Source: Chrysomallon squamiferum (taxonomy: Eukaryota > Mollusca > Gastropoda > Neomphalida > Peltospiridae). From it: a DNA stretch of 64,000 nucleotides. The notes below the pieces were generated by a model that saw only the letters and a program-made list of their open reading frames with translations, ran no database searches and was not told the DNA's origin. The stretch covers positions 16,617,956 through 16,681,955 of the forward strand of contig CM022671.1 in the NCBI GenBank assembly GCA_012295275.1, in the 5' to 3' direction. Made by a program: the position numbers and the translations under genes. Below are positions 1-33,234 of this stretch, piece after piece; position 1 is the first letter of the stretch, and every line of letters starts with the position of its first letter.

Positions 1-175
1 CTCATAAAGTATTTTTGTATTGTAAAATGTTTACTGTTATAAAAAATATTAATTATGTAAAATGCCAGTCACATATGTGTTTCTAAATTTATTTGTATTA
101 TTATTATTATTATTATTATTATTTATTTGTTTCTGTTTTTACTCTTTTTTTACTGTGTTTACTTTTTTTCTGCAG

Positions 176-21044
<20,869 letters not shown>

Positions 21045-21088
21045 GTCTCTGTGATATTTACTGTGATCATTTCTGAGATTATTATTCC

Positions 21089-21094
21089 AATAAA
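21089..21094 (+). terminator. Poly(A) signal of the dynein gene
   Basis: AATAAA lies 45 nt after the dynein stop codon, giving a very short predicted 3' UTR. Further AATAAA-like sequences downstream are expected by chance in such AT-rich DNA. Confidence 0.6.
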
Positions 21095-21099
21095 ACCCA

Positions 21100-23980
21100 C
21101 TTGTTTATAGACTGGTGCAGCATGAATTATGAAAACCACTGGGTCAGTTTTTGTTAGTGCAGTTGTTGTTTTTTTGGATTCCGAAATATTACATCTATTA
21201 TATTTGCTGGATCTGCTACAAATAGTTTAAAGTGAATTTTGAAAATCTCTTACAGATTTAATCAGACTTTTTTGTTAGAGCAAGCTCAGATTTTTTCGTA
21301 AAACTACAAGTTTAATGGATTAATTTATATCTGTTTACGTGTTATAGTTTAAACTTTAGCTTGTGTTAGATGTACATTTTTGTTTATTTGTGTCAGCACC
21401 AGAACTAACATCATATTCATTATATTTTATGTGTCTGTCATAAACTAAGAAGAAATTCAGATGCATTATATAAATAATGAAATAGTGCTTTTGTCTTCTT
21501 TTTTTTATTTATATGTTTGGAAATATGAATATAATTTTTAAAAATGTTTTTAAATAATTGCTTATATATAGTTTAGAAATAATTTACATTAATATCAAAA
21601 TATCAAAAGCCATATAAAACATTTATGTTAATTTTTTTTAATTTTTTTTATTTTAGGAAGTAAAATTTAAATTAACAGTGTGCTTTTTTGTAATTAAACA
21701 TTCTTTCAAATGGTATTATTATTTTTAATTTTTTTAATTTTTTTATAATTGAGATACACAGAAGAATTTTTAATACTTTATTTATTAAATTTGTTTTGTT
21801 TACATCTTTATTTTTCTTTTCACTCACTACCTCACCTGTACAATTATGAAATCAAACTAAAGATTTATTAGAATAATTTTAAATTTTTTTTTTTTTTTAA
21901 ATATCATAGATCACAGAATAGATTACAAAAGAAATAGCACAAAAATTCCCATGATAAAACTGTTAACATTGTAAATAGCAACAATGTTGAAGTATTTCAG
22001 GTTTAATTATTAGATTGAAGTTCAGTATTAATTATATTTTAGAAATTAATAAATGTTTAAGTTATATGTTTTTCTAGATCAGAGAATGGTAAAACTGAAA
22101 TTAAAAAAATAATAATAATAATAAAAAAAAAAGTATTTAGATCTGTAATGATTTTATAGGTTGTTGGGTTTTTTTCCTCTGGTTTTCTTTTTATTATACA
22201 TTTTACATGTGTTATAATATTTACTGTTTTTAACATGTGCTAAAGTGAATTTTTGTTACTGTTCAAACGAAAAAATCCAGTCAGTTTGGCACTTAATAAT
22301 TTTATAACATTTTAGTGGAACCTGTAGTATATAAATGTTATTATATAAATAATGCTTACACAAGATTTGTTTTATTTGGCTACTAAATCCTTATTTTCAT
22401 ATTTGTATTTCACAAAGAATTTATTGCAGCTTGATTTATTTTATCTTTGTTTTAATCAGTAGCAGATTATTAGACTGTTAGTATGTTTTGTTAGATTTGT
22501 CCAGTATTTCAAACCACACATACATTTTGTTGCAAATTTTAATACCTTTTCATTGTTTAAGCAATTAGTATTCAGCAGCAAGCCAAAATGTACATAAAAT
22601 ATTTACCTTTGTAATTTATTGACTGTTTTATTTTAGATATTTTTAGAAAATATTTCACCTCTATTACACTTCTTTTCTTTTTTGGTTGTAGTCTAAAAAT
22701 GTATGTATTTATTGAAAATGTCCAATGTATTATATAATTTATATAACAATAATTTTTTACTCCTTGTATTTTGAAAGACAGCAAAGTATATAAATTAGTC
22801 CATGACTGTAAATTAAAGAAGTCATTCATTGCCTGTGATACATTTTATAACTTTATCATATTGTTATAATGATGAAAATATTTTATAACTTTATCATATT
22901 ATCAAAACGATGAAAATGTTTTTATAACTTTTATTGTATTGTTATAACAATGAAAATGTTTTATATCTTCATCATTTTGTTATAATAATGAACATGTTTT
23001 ATAGTAGTGATAATGAGTATCTTTATTTTGAATGCATGCATTAGTTTGTCCTTTTCAGCACCTATACATTTACTGTATTGTTTAAATAACATTACATCAG
23101 ATAGACAATCTCTATACAGTAGCCTGTTTGAGATTCTTATCAAAATATTGCATCTTTATGCATTCCAGCATCATCTCATGAGAAAACAGTGAACCTCATT
23201 ACTATTAATTTATTTTAATATAAATGTTGAAATTAATACACATTACACCAAGCACTGAGACAAGCATTCATAGTAATAAGTGTTGATAAAATTTTAAGTA
23301 GACCAATTTATTGCAATTTACTCATTGTTTTTTTAATTGATGTGCTGAAAATTTAATTTATTGTGCAAACTGATGTAAGCATAAACATTTTTTAATCCTT
23401 TTTACATTGTTAAACTACTTATTTTTATATTTATTACTATGAAATAAAAATTATGCAATGATTTTGTTTTAGTTTTCACTGTTAGCTAACTCTAGATCAG
23501 AAATATAAACAAAAGATAAAGTTATTATTCATAGTTAATAACACAAATTTATTAGTGTTCAGAAATACATAGTGTGTGTAGAGAAGTATGTAGAGAAAGT
23601 AAGTTAGCTTTTCAAATTTGGTAAATACCAAAACTGACAAACCTTAACAGATTAAAATATTTTAAACATTTCACTTGTTCTTTACATGCACCAAAACTTC
23701 AGACTGATGCTGTTTCTTTTACTTATATATTAATAATCATAAGCTGAAGGTACAAATCACTAAATAATATATATCATGTCAATGTTTATAATTAAATTAA
23801 CAAAAACTAAAATATTTTTAAAATGGATGTTATCCATTAATTCAACAAACAACAAAATAAATTACTTCCATTGTCAAATAATAACTAAATTTATATTCCT
23901 TAATCTATTTTAAAATATAACAGAAAATTCTGAAATAGACAAATATAAATAAATAAAAAAATAAAACATTTTCAGTTAAA
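21100..23980. other. Intergenic, dynein to TMA7
   Basis: AT-rich sequence with no exon, ORF or RNA gene that I can support. It contains poly-T and poly-A runs and one three-copy tandem repeat (22837-23003). The dynein and TMA7 genes converge here. Confidence 0.6.
22837..23003. repeat. Tandem repeat, about 52 bp, 3 copies
   Basis: Diverged copies of a unit resembling ttataacttta-tcat-attgttataa-aatgaaaatgtt follow one another in the intergenic spacer. Copies differ by small indels, so the array is old. Confidence 0.6.
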
Positions 23981-23986
23981 ATAGAT

Positions 23987-24008
23987 TTTATTCTTCCATT
24001 TTTTTATT
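23987..24008 (-). terminator. Poly(A) signals for TMA7
   Basis: Two AATAAA signals on the minus strand (TTTATT at 23987-23992 and 24003-24008) lie 165-190 nt past the TMA7 stop codon. Confidence 0.45.
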
Positions 24009-24174
24009 CATCATTTAGAATGAAAACAACTTGACAGATATAAACAAAACGGTGAGGAGGAATATGATCAATGCAATTTCAAAATACATTAAGCTTTTGT
24101 GGTGAAATATCTTTAATGCCTCTAACCCATAATGAACATCAAAAGTTATGAACTATAAATGAATGATCTTCCTG

Positions 24175-26828
24175 TCATTTCTTGCCAGATTTTTTAATGC
24201 CACCTCCCGCTGAAAAAAACAAAAAATAAAATAAATATGTACACAAATTCAGGTTACTGGTAAAAAGAAAACATGAAAACAGAGCAACTAAAGAACCACA
24301 TTTTCAAATAATTTAAACATGAATAGTTTACTTCTCAAAGTTTATTCAGTGGAAGTACAGTGCACTCTGACTAAAAAAAGTAATCAGAAAAAGGCTGACT
24401 GTACTGATATATAATTAAAGCTATAATAATTTACTGTTTTCATTCAATTCACTGGAAGTATAGTATACACAAATATTCATATAATTACAATAAAAAATGT
24501 TTTTCTTAAAGGACAGACAGTTACAACACCAGAATTAGTATGTTTGAACTGAAGTTAGTAATATTAAAAAAATTCTGATACTAAATACTTTTCTAAAATA
24601 TCATTCAAAAAATAATTATTGTTCTATATCCATCTGTAATATCATTATTATTCTTCACACTGACAATACCTGTTTCTATGCCAAAAGGAAATGAGAGTTC
24701 TGCTGTTACAGATTTCAGTTTGTTATGTTCTAGTCTAGTTTGTAACATGCGACTGTTTAACACATTCTGTACATCTGTTGATTATTTCTGGATCCAAGCT
24801 TCTGAATGGCAGTCTGTTACTGTGTAATCATTTATTTTATGACAAATATTGTAACAAATCTGTGGATCCAGGACAAAACCCCCAAAGGAAAACCACAACA
24901 AATAAAGAAACAAACAAAAAAAAACACCAATAAAATAAAATAAATAAATAAATAAAAATAAAAAGTGCTTCTGAATATGTGGATAAAACCCCCAACACAC
25001 TTTAGCAAGATTTAGATGCAAACCAAGATTTTGGAATGACCAGACTGACTTTGAATATATGTATGTACATAATTATGTGTGGCATCTGGTAATTTGTTTA
25101 TTTTTTACCGAATGCTGTCACAATTTTAACTGCATATTTCAAAATATTTTATTACTAGGGAAGATAAAAATTGTTCATAATTATTACTTAAAGGTCCTTT
25201 CTGGGCAGCCTTTGCCTTCATTTCAGCCAAAGCTTTCTGTTCTTCCTTCTTTTTCTGTTTGAAAGCAGCATCTTCCTAAAAACAAAACAAACAAAACATA
25301 TTTTCAGTAAACAAACATTTCAACTGCTATAAATTCTTTTACGTGAATAAAAATTAAAATAGTACTTAAAAAGAAAGAAATCTGTAGTTATACTGTTCTT
25401 ATTTAAAGAAGCTCCAGTAAACAAGCAGAAGGTAAAAGTTAAGTATTAACCATTAGAAACAAAAAATAATAGATATAACTGATACTCACATAATATATTA
25501 TTGACAGAAGTCAGTGAGTTTGTATTTAGGTTTTAACAAGTTTATTTTTAAATATATAAAACAATTTACTCATTACATCTTCATATGAAATAAGCATTTA
25601 AATGCAAAATCTATTTATTTATTATATATTTTTTAAATAGATATCGGAAGGGTGGGAATTAACACTGGTAGGATGAAAATTCACCTCCACCAGATGTCTG
25701 ATTTTTTGTTTCCCCTGGTCTGTGCCACAAATAATTTTAGTTTCTTATGTAAGAAACATTCTTAAAAACTGAATTGCTGAAACTGTTCTCAAATGAACAT
25801 CAAGCTGAAATATGTAAGAATGTCTCACCTCATCCACATCTCCTCTTTCTTTCTTTGGCTGTTTCAGCGGTTTCTTCTTACCACCTGAAAATATAAATTG
25901 TTATACATTTGTTTTTAATTTTCATCATCATCATCATTAGTTTTTAATTTATTAATTAATTTTTATATTTATTTATTTATAAATAATTAAAATATATAAT
26001 TGTTTTTATTTCTATTGATGTAACATATTGGTTAGAACAATATCTGCAACAGAACATTTTATAATAATATTAACATCTTTAATTTTGCTACAAAAATTAT
26101 CATTATCATTATTATTATTTATTTTTGTATTATTCATTAATTAATTAATTTTTTAAAATTTATTTGTTCATTTATTTATAAATAAAATTAATAATTGTTT
26201 TCATTTCTATTATCATAACATAGTGATTAGAACAATATCTGCAACTGCGCATTTTATAATAATACTAACATCTTTCAGTTTGCTACAAAAATTATTCATT
26301 TATTGTCACGTTTTTCTACATTTTTTTTTTATATTTTCCTTATTTCAAAACTGCATTAAAATTTGATAAATGTAAACCAGCAAGTCTATTATATAGCATG
26401 AAGATTTGGTAGCTTCATAAATGTGTGATTTTCTGTTTCGTCCACTTAAAAATTATTTATTGACATTAGTGATGTCACATGGTATGGTAATTTCATAACC
26501 AAAATTTTATTTATTATTGGGATTTATTAAAACGTTTTACGCTGTGCATGAAACAGTTATGCAGGATTATATGTAAAGACTTGGATGGTGACGAAGAAAA
26601 GAAAAAAGAAAAAAAAAGAAAAAAAAACAATGAAAAAGAAAACATTATTTAATCGTTATGTAATTTTGGATAAAATGGATACACATCATCATTCAGCGCG
26701 AAACTTGCCGAATACATTGGCCAAGTTAGGGAGAAATAATTTGTTAATTGATACTATAAATATATAATTATCTCACTGATGTTAAAACGTAGAAACATAA
26801 TTTGATATTTACCTGCTCTTCCAGACAT
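24175..26828 (-). CDS. TMA7: Translation machinery-associated protein 7
   Basis: Small basic, coiled-coil-like, ribosome-associated protein, conserved in eukaryotes and implicated in translation. Four exons on the minus strand: 26813-26828, 25829-25884, 25188-25275 and 24175-24209 (stop TGA 24175-24177). Joined, they give exactly 64 codons, the length of human TMA7. The protein starts MSGRAGGKKKPLKQPKK, has the central helix EEDAAFKQKKKEEQKALAEM, and ends GPLTGGGIKKSGKK. All junctions are GT-AG with phases 1, 0 and 1. The first coding exon is only 16 nt, as is common for this gene. The dynein gene converges on it from upstream coordinates; a possible small gene starts about 0.9 kb away in the opposite direction. 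Confidence 0.95.
24210..25187 (-). other. TMA7 intron 3
   Basis: Largest TMA7 intron. The stretch 24650-24850 is visibly less AT-rich than its surroundings. I looked for C/D or H/ACA snoRNA boxes there and could not build a convincing one. Confidence 0.4.
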
Positions 26829-27663
26829 GACAACCGTTTAAATATTTATGTAATTGAAAAAGTTATTATATACGGTTTTTTTTTTCAAACAAATTGTCAA
26901 GTTGTCTCCCTTTTGACTTCCTGTTGTTGGATATGATGTGTTTCCCTCCGAAACTAAAGTTGAAAATTTCATAAAATCAAAGGACATTACCACATCCAAC
27001 CAAATTTTGATGTCTAAGCATTATTAAAGAACTTTCGTTTTCTTAAAATAATGATAATAATAATGGTAATAATAATAAATAAATAAATAAATAAATTAAT
27101 TAATTAACAAAATTATCAAAAGTTGAATTGGTATGTTTTCATCATTTTCTTTATTTTGAGAGCTAAGGTCATGTTCGCAGACTTGTTTCAATCAAAGTTC
27201 TTCAGAATTAATTCCTATCAGCTGTTTTAATGTTTTTTTCAGTAATGTCATTTACAGAGATTTTAACTTTGTTATTTTGTGAATGACATTGAATGAATTT
27301 AAGAAACACTGTTTTAGGCGACTTATCACTGCTCGTAGCAAACTATACTTTTATTATTTTATTTTATTACCTTCTTATGTTGTTGTTGTTTTTGTTCTTT
27401 TATATTCATTTATTTTTTATTTATTTTTATTTTTTTTGTTTTGCTTTCGCCCCCCCCCTTCCTTGGTAAATAAAATTTCACACAATTTGACAAATGTATT
27501 ATTAATAATATGTTAAATTGCAAGTATAATTACCTTTGATGTGGATTTACTAATTATTAAAATTTTCAAATTATTAAATGCTTTGTAATCATTTTGTGCA
27601 ACTTCATTTTAAAAATACTATTTCGTAAACAATAATATATAATATCACATATATATTACTGGA

Positions 27664-27689
27664 TGACGTCATAATAGACATAACGTCAC
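27664..27689 (+). promoter_or_regulatory. Paired CRE-like sites (CREB/ATF type)
   Basis: A full palindromic CRE, TGACGTCA, sits at 27664-27671. A second site reading TAACGTCA (half-CRE with flank) sits at 27682-27689, 18 bp on. CG dinucleotides are rare in this AT-rich DNA, so two such sites together, 70-95 bp before a good start codon and a perfect splice donor, look like a proximal promoter. bZIP proteins of the CREB/ATF family bind such sites. Confidence 0.55.
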
Positions 27690-27758
27690 TTGTTAGTAAA
27701 ACGAAACGATCTTCGAGCAGATTATTTCAGAAACTAAAAATTTTAAATCAATCACGAG

Positions 27759-28037
27759 ATGGGTGAATTTTATTCGAAACTATCATGTTTCCATAAACAA
27801 AGGACGTAAGTATCGCCTAGTTTCGAGTCACCACTCAGTTATATAAGTGGACTATCATCCATAACCCTGCCCATCCTTCTGCCCCCATCTTTAACTAATT
27901 ATTAGAACTACTACTACTACGACTGCTGCTACTAAATAATAATTATAACAACTGCAACAACAACATTATTATTGTTATTATTATTATTATTATTATATTT
28001 ATGATAATAATCGCAACAGTAACAAAAAAATAGAAAG

Positions 28038-28074
<37 letters not shown>

Positions 28075-28261
28075 TTATTATTATTATTATTATTATTATA
28101 ACAGAACAGTAACAAAAATATTAGAAAGACTACTATTATTATTATTATTCTTTCTTAACTTTCTATGAACATTTTATCTTTTTTTTCTTTCTACAATTAG
28201 GTCACCTAAAAGATACAGAAAAGCCCCGTATCCTTCTTCTGATCAGTTAGACCTGGTATGA
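27759..28261 (+). CDS. Candidate two-exon microprotein with Met-Gly start
   Basis: I do not recognise this gene. Exon A (coding from ATG at 27759, context cgagATGG) ends at 27805 before the consensus donor gtaagt. Exon B starts at 28201 after a good pyrimidine-rich acceptor ending in attag. Joined, they encode 35 residues: MGEFYSKLSCFHKQR, T, then SPKRYRKAPYPSSDQLDLV and TGA at 28259-28261. Gly2 with Ser6 fits an N-myristoylation signal, Cys10 could be palmitoylated, and KRYRK is a basic patch, so membrane anchoring is plausible. Exon B continues as an unusually GC-rich putative 3' UTR to an AATAAA near 28905. The transcript might instead be noncoding, or use the second donor-like CTG|gtatga at 28256. 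Confidence 0.35.
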
Positions 28262-28930
28262 TCATTCCATCTACCTAACTGGCTTGCATCAGGAAATCGA
28301 TGAGCCTCTAGATGTTGGTGTGAGATCCCGACACCTGATGAGAGAACTTGCGATGCCGGACCTCTGTCTACGACTCAGTTGTACGGGGACCGTCGGTATC
28401 CTTGTGGAACATACGTGTTCGCCTTTAAGCCAGTATGTCGTCATATAGTTTGTGAACAGGAGAACATCACTGGCGGCATCTTCCAGTGTCTGGAACCAGA
28501 CATCGCTGACTAGTAACCTTCTTTATTATATAAAGGAAAGGCAGTTCTCAGTTCGTTCTGTGCAGCAATTGTGACTCAGGACTTTGATATCAGTGTCGTC
28601 GGGTCGCAAATGTACACCAGAAAGATAGCAACAAGAAGATATGTAAGAACATTAAGTATAGTTCACGTAAGACAGTGAGAACAAACAAATACCTATTCCA
28701 TCTGATTGTTTTATATATAAATGTATAAATACGTGTCTACTAGTTCTTCTTTGTCAGTGGATACTGTTTACTCTCCGAGACTTAATTCTAAAGTTATGTG
28801 TGCCAGGATACAACGCTGCCTGTAAAGAGCATTCTTAAGGAAGTGAGAAAATTACTGTTTCTAATATCATAGATTGTCACTAGTTTTACATATATGCATA
28901 CCATGAATAAATAAAACAAATCATTGGCAT
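28262..28930 (+). other. GC-richer putative 3' UTR or noncoding exon
   Basis: From 28250 to about 28660 the sequence is close to 50% GC, sharply different from the flanks, and holds many CG dinucleotides. It contains only short ORFs, the longest starting at the ATG in tgatgagagaacttgcg (about 36 codons). It ends in an AT-rich stretch with AATAAATAAA near 28905. It could be the tail of the candidate transcript above or an inserted element; I saw no terminal inverted repeats. Confidence 0.35.
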
Positions 28931-29559
28931 TTTGAAGTTTTTGTTATTGTTATTTTACATTATATTCTGTTATGTCCGCTGTTATGTATATATGTATGTT
29001 TGTGTATGTTTGTATGTTTTGTAGTGTGTGTGTTTTTATTTATATAAACTTTTCTTCATTCTTCTTCTTCAGAATCTACATGGCTGTCTGATGTTCGTTC
29101 TCATTAAATTTAAACTTCAGAAAATCTAAATGATGCATTCCTTTTTTTTGTTTCTTTGTGGTTATATTTAAAAATAATAATATATAAATTTTCCCCAGTA
29201 CACATTTGCATTGTTACCAACGGGGATCTGCATATAATTACTGTTCATATATATAACTATTGTCTTTTCACAAAGCTGTGTAACTGATCCTGTAGGCATT
29301 CATATCATAACTGTATCTTAGTAATTTGTATGTGCAGTGTACATCGATTTGTTTCCCCATGTCCGTTCACCGACCACTTTTTAATTATTAAACCACTCGT
29401 TACGTTTGCCCGTATTAGCCTAATTAAAACATTTTATAAGTAGAACAAAGGATATAAAATAAAATAAAGATATTAAACAAAACAGTCAATGACTATTATA
29501 TTATTTATTCAATAAACTATTATAAGCTTTTTAACACTCAGGATTAAAACTAAACGATG

Positions 29560-29567
<8 letters not shown>

Positions 29568-29626
<59 letters not shown>
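29568..29626. repeat. (GA)n microsatellite
   Basis: About 30 uninterrupted GA units upstream of SNRPF, 110 bp before the extra ATGGCG|gtaagt. Confidence 0.95.
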
Positions 29627-29630
<4 letters not shown>

Positions 29631-29739
29631 CGTGCAAAGGACAATTGTCAAGTTTTGGGGTTTTTTTTGTTTATGTTGTTGTTTTAATCTTTTGAGTAAG
29701 CAAATGTCCGTGATCAAATGTCCTAAAATCGTTACCATA

Positions 29740-29745
29740 ATGGCG
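29740..29745 (+). other. Possible alternative first coding exon of SNRPF
   Basis: ATGGCG followed by gtaagt occurs here and again at the accepted SNRPF start (30716-30727), a 12-base identity about 1 kb apart. Spliced to the same exon 2 (31789) it would encode the identical N-terminus Met-Ala-Thr. The ATGGCG core also resembles a YY1 site, which often overlaps the start codon of housekeeping genes. It could therefore be a promoter element or a partial promoter duplication. Confidence 0.3.
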
Positions 29746-30715
29746 GTAAGTTCGATTCCGTACTACTATAAACCTCCGTTAAAAAGGTATGCTCTTATAA
29801 TGCAATTGACACCAAGTATGCTGACTAAAGTACCAATAAGGTTTAAAGAAATACTTTAATTATCTTCGAAGGTAGATGGTCTGGTTTTTGAAAATTCTTC
29901 TGAGATGAAAACTGGTATGGTAATTTGAGGCAAAGTGAGAATTACTTCACAAAAGTATTCGCTTTGTCCCATTCTAAAACTTCGACCACTTAAAACAGCG
30001 TAAAAACAATTTAGCTAGAACATACTGGTCAATGCATATTTTACAGCAAACGAGCATAACATCAGGTCCTGATTCTGGCATACCTAGATACAAGAGTTTT
30101 GTTCGTGACATCATTTCGTACAGACAATATTTTGAAATATTCACCAAATAATATCGACGAACTAAACTTTTCACTGATTTACAATCCGAAATAAACTACA
30201 TGCTGATTTTATTAATTCATCCTCATCTTCATTATTTTTTTTGTATTCGAAAGTTTCGACACAAGACTCATCCCTAAAATTATAATATCTAAATCAGTAA
30301 CTCGGAAATGTCACATTTCGTTTTCATACCAAGATTATTGATCCAATACGACCAAATCTCCATTGAACGCATAAATTCATACCGCTTTAGAGATATTTGA
30401 AACTAAACACTTTGAGAATAAATATTAAAACGAATTTATTTATAATGCAAATCTAAGACCATTTGTTTTACAATACAAACAATACAAAATTATATACATA
30501 TTCCAGTTAAATAGCTTTCCTGAAACGCTCCATTTGTTTTCATAAATTATATCAAATATTAAGGGAACCAGTCTAGTTTTAGTTATCAGTCGAAAAAGTC
30601 AACTTCCGTTTTTTGTGTTCAGAGCACGTTTGGTGGACGATTACTAGTTTTATGAATGTTGACATTACTTGCGATTTTTTTCATTTAAAGTAGAGACATA
30701 CACAATAATTACAAA

Positions 30716-31746
30716 ATGGCGGTAAGTAATAGTAATTTTAAATCAGTACGAAACCTGTATAATATTTCTAATTATATTTATTAATTTAATTTTAGCCGCC
30801 TTACCGCTTCAGATAATAGAAAAAGAAACCATTTCATGAGTTAAATAAAATCCAGATTTCAGAATTTGGCTAAAAGAAAAAGACCAGACTGTTTAAGATT
30901 TGTTTTTCTGTAGTAATAATAAATAGTGATAATGCAAAAGTAACAGTTAAATATGACTTGAAACACAAGTGAGACTCACACAAATCATTAAAATTAAATC
31001 ATTTAATTAAATAGAATTATAGATAGTGTTTGAAACTGTTTTGTAAGCCTACTAATACTTGTAATAGTTACAGTAATATTCATAAAATGCATAATAATAC
31101 TAATAAAACATGTCCAAATCTACATTAGTAGTACTGGATAGTAACAGTAAAAGTATAGCGTAATTTATGTCAAAAAACCTTTAGCTTAAAAAGTTAAATT
31201 TATAAATAGTATAATTAAATACTAATTAATAACAATAATGACATATCATATAGTGATATACTATAGTTTTCTGAATGTTCTATAGAATTTCCAGTTACCA
31301 TGTTTTTACCATGCTATAGTATACAACTATCATACTATGCGATGTATTGTCTGTTTATCAAGTTCATTATTATTATTAATTACATATAAAAATCATACAA
31401 AAGAACTTCTTTATATTAAACATTTACCAGAGCATTGCATAAAGGATATATATATATAAACAGCTGGGTATTTGTTATAAAATAAATAAGTAAATAAATA
31501 AATAATAATAATAATGACAACTGAAAATATGTAATTATTTGATACTAATAATTGTGTAGGTATTTATTATATAACATTTTATATTAAAATATATGATCTA
31601 ATTTATTAATAGTAAAAAATGTTTTTATATCAAAATAAAAAATTAAAATTAAAATTGTAAGGCCAGAAGTAAAAATTTCAGTCAATACACTTTGGTATTT
31701 CACATTTACATTGATTTTAATAAACATGGGTTTTTTTACTTATTTG

Positions 31747-31783
<37 letters not shown>

Positions 31784-33097
31784 TTCAGACGCTGCCTATG
31801 AACCCAAAACCCTTCTTGAATCAGCTAACTGGCAAACCTGTGATGGTGAAACTGAAATGGGGAATGGAGTACAAAGGTTATTTGGTGTCTGTGGATGGCT
31901 ACATGAATCTTCAGGTGACTATCTCAGTTTTAGAAATTCATTCTACATGAAGAAACTATTTTAGACTCAGATTGTGAATTTTAAAACCAATTAATATTGT
32001 TATTTTGGCTTTAAATTAAATATAAAGAGTTTTCATAAACGATAAAAACAGGTTATTTAAAAAACAGAGAGCTTTTGTTATTTGTTTGAATATTGTACAA
32101 ATTAAAACCCATGTTTTGCATGTGAAAAATTATATAATATTTCCAATATATTATTCATTATTTGTTAACTGACTGTTTTTGAGTATTTTTAAAATTCTTT
32201 TGCTATATTAATAAGCTAAAAAGAAAACAGGAAATATGCACAGATTTATGATTTCAGGCTAAATCTTTCTGAAATTAACATTCTCATAGAACTTCATTTT
32301 TTTTTTTTTTTTGGGAAATAAAATGTATAAGTCAGTGAAGTTATAATGATAATATTTATTTATTTAAGTTGGCTAATACAGAAGAATACATTGATGGAGC
32401 ACTGGCAGGAAATCTTGGTGAATGTTTGATAAGGTATTTATATTTTTAAACATTAGAACAACAGAACATTAACATAACTTTGAGCAAAAAGAATTTTAAG
32501 TGTCCATTGTTTTGTAATGAAAAATTAATTCTGCAGATCATTAAATAATGTGTGGCTGTTTCAAAAATTATAATATTAATGTGTATTCTGCATCCAGCGT
32601 TATATTTAAAGAAAACTTGATGACTACCTAACCTATATAAACTCATAATTGAGATGGATACCAATATTTTTAAGTTTTGTATATGTTACTTTGTCTTTGA
32701 AAATTTTTTTTTATTTATTTTTTTCTTTTTTTTTTCATTTTTGGTTTTTACAATCATTTCAAGGCCATTCATTTGAATGAACAATAATGTTTCTCTCCAG
32801 ATCACTTCTTGAACAATAATGCTTCTTCTGGAGAGTTTATAATAAAAATCAGGTCCAGAAATGCAGATTACAAATATACTGACTAATATTTTTACATTAT
32901 TTATTTAATATGATCATATTTTAATAATTTTACAGTATTTGACTGATAAATTCTTCTAAAATTGTATAAGGTTGATTCTTATTGGTTTCTAACATATTTA
33001 ACAAATAAACTCTTTGTTTTTGTATTGTAGATGCAATAATGTTTTGTATATTCGTGGAGTAGAAGAAGAAGACGAGGAAGGTGAAATGAAGGACTGA
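30716..33097 (+). CDS. SNRPF: Small nuclear ribonucleoprotein F (Sm protein F)
   Basis: Core subunit of the heptameric Sm ring on U1, U2, U4 and U5 snRNAs; it acts in spliceosome assembly. Exons: 30716-30721 (ATG GCG only), 31789-31914, 32369-32433 and 33031-33097 with stop TGA at 33095-33097. The product is 87 residues (human 86). It starts [20 protein letters not shown]. Sm1 is [20 protein letters not shown], with YMNLQ and the [12 protein letters not shown] block after it. Sm2 is [13 protein letters not shown], and the tail is the acidic [12 protein letters not shown]. Junction phases are 0, 0 and 2, all GT-AG. The exon 2 acceptor is formed by a (TTTA)n microsatellite in place of an ordinary pyrimidine tract. 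It is head-to-tail with COMMD7, whose start codon lies about 835 bp past the SNRPF stop. Confidence 0.97.
31742..31786 (+). repeat. (TTTA)n abutting the SNRPF exon 2 acceptor
   Basis: About ten TTTA units run directly into ttcag at the 3' splice site (AG at 31787-31788). The repeat itself therefore serves as the pyrimidine tract. Confidence 0.85.
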
Positions 33098-33137
33098 AAT
33101 ATTTTTCTCTGTTTTTAATCATTGTTTCATTCTGTAT

Positions 33138-33143
33138 AATAAA
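33138..33143 (+). terminator. Poly(A) signal of SNRPF
   Basis: AATAAA 41 nt after the SNRPF stop codon. Confidence 0.7.
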
Positions 33144-33203
33144 CACATCTCATAAACAACTGCTTGTTTTACCTTTCTTTATAGTGTATGTATGTATGTA
33201 TGT

Positions 33204-33234
<31 letters not shown>

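Larger units (their letters stand above)
28931..30715. other. Spacer upstream of SNRPF
   Basis: No supported gene. It holds a (GA)n microsatellite (29568-29626) and a second ATGGCG|gtaagt at 29740-29751 that repeats the SNRPF start. From 29,700 to 30,650 it has more CG dinucleotides than the surrounding introns, as expected of a promoter-proximal region. A 66-codon minus-strand ORF at 29974-30174 has no exon structure or recognised motif. Confidence 0.45.

Noticed and set aside
24650-24850. snoRNA in TMA7 intron 3 (minus strand)
   Set aside because: No convincing C/D or H/ACA box set with a closing stem.
27837-27848. TATA box (tatataag) after the microprotein exon
   Set aside because: Lies inside the proposed intron; no good first exon downstream. 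AT-rich DNA yields many such matches.
29974-30174. 66-codon minus-strand ORF upstream of SNRPF
   Set aside because: No recognised motif, no promoter or splice signals; likely chance, although a repeat-derived fragment is possible.
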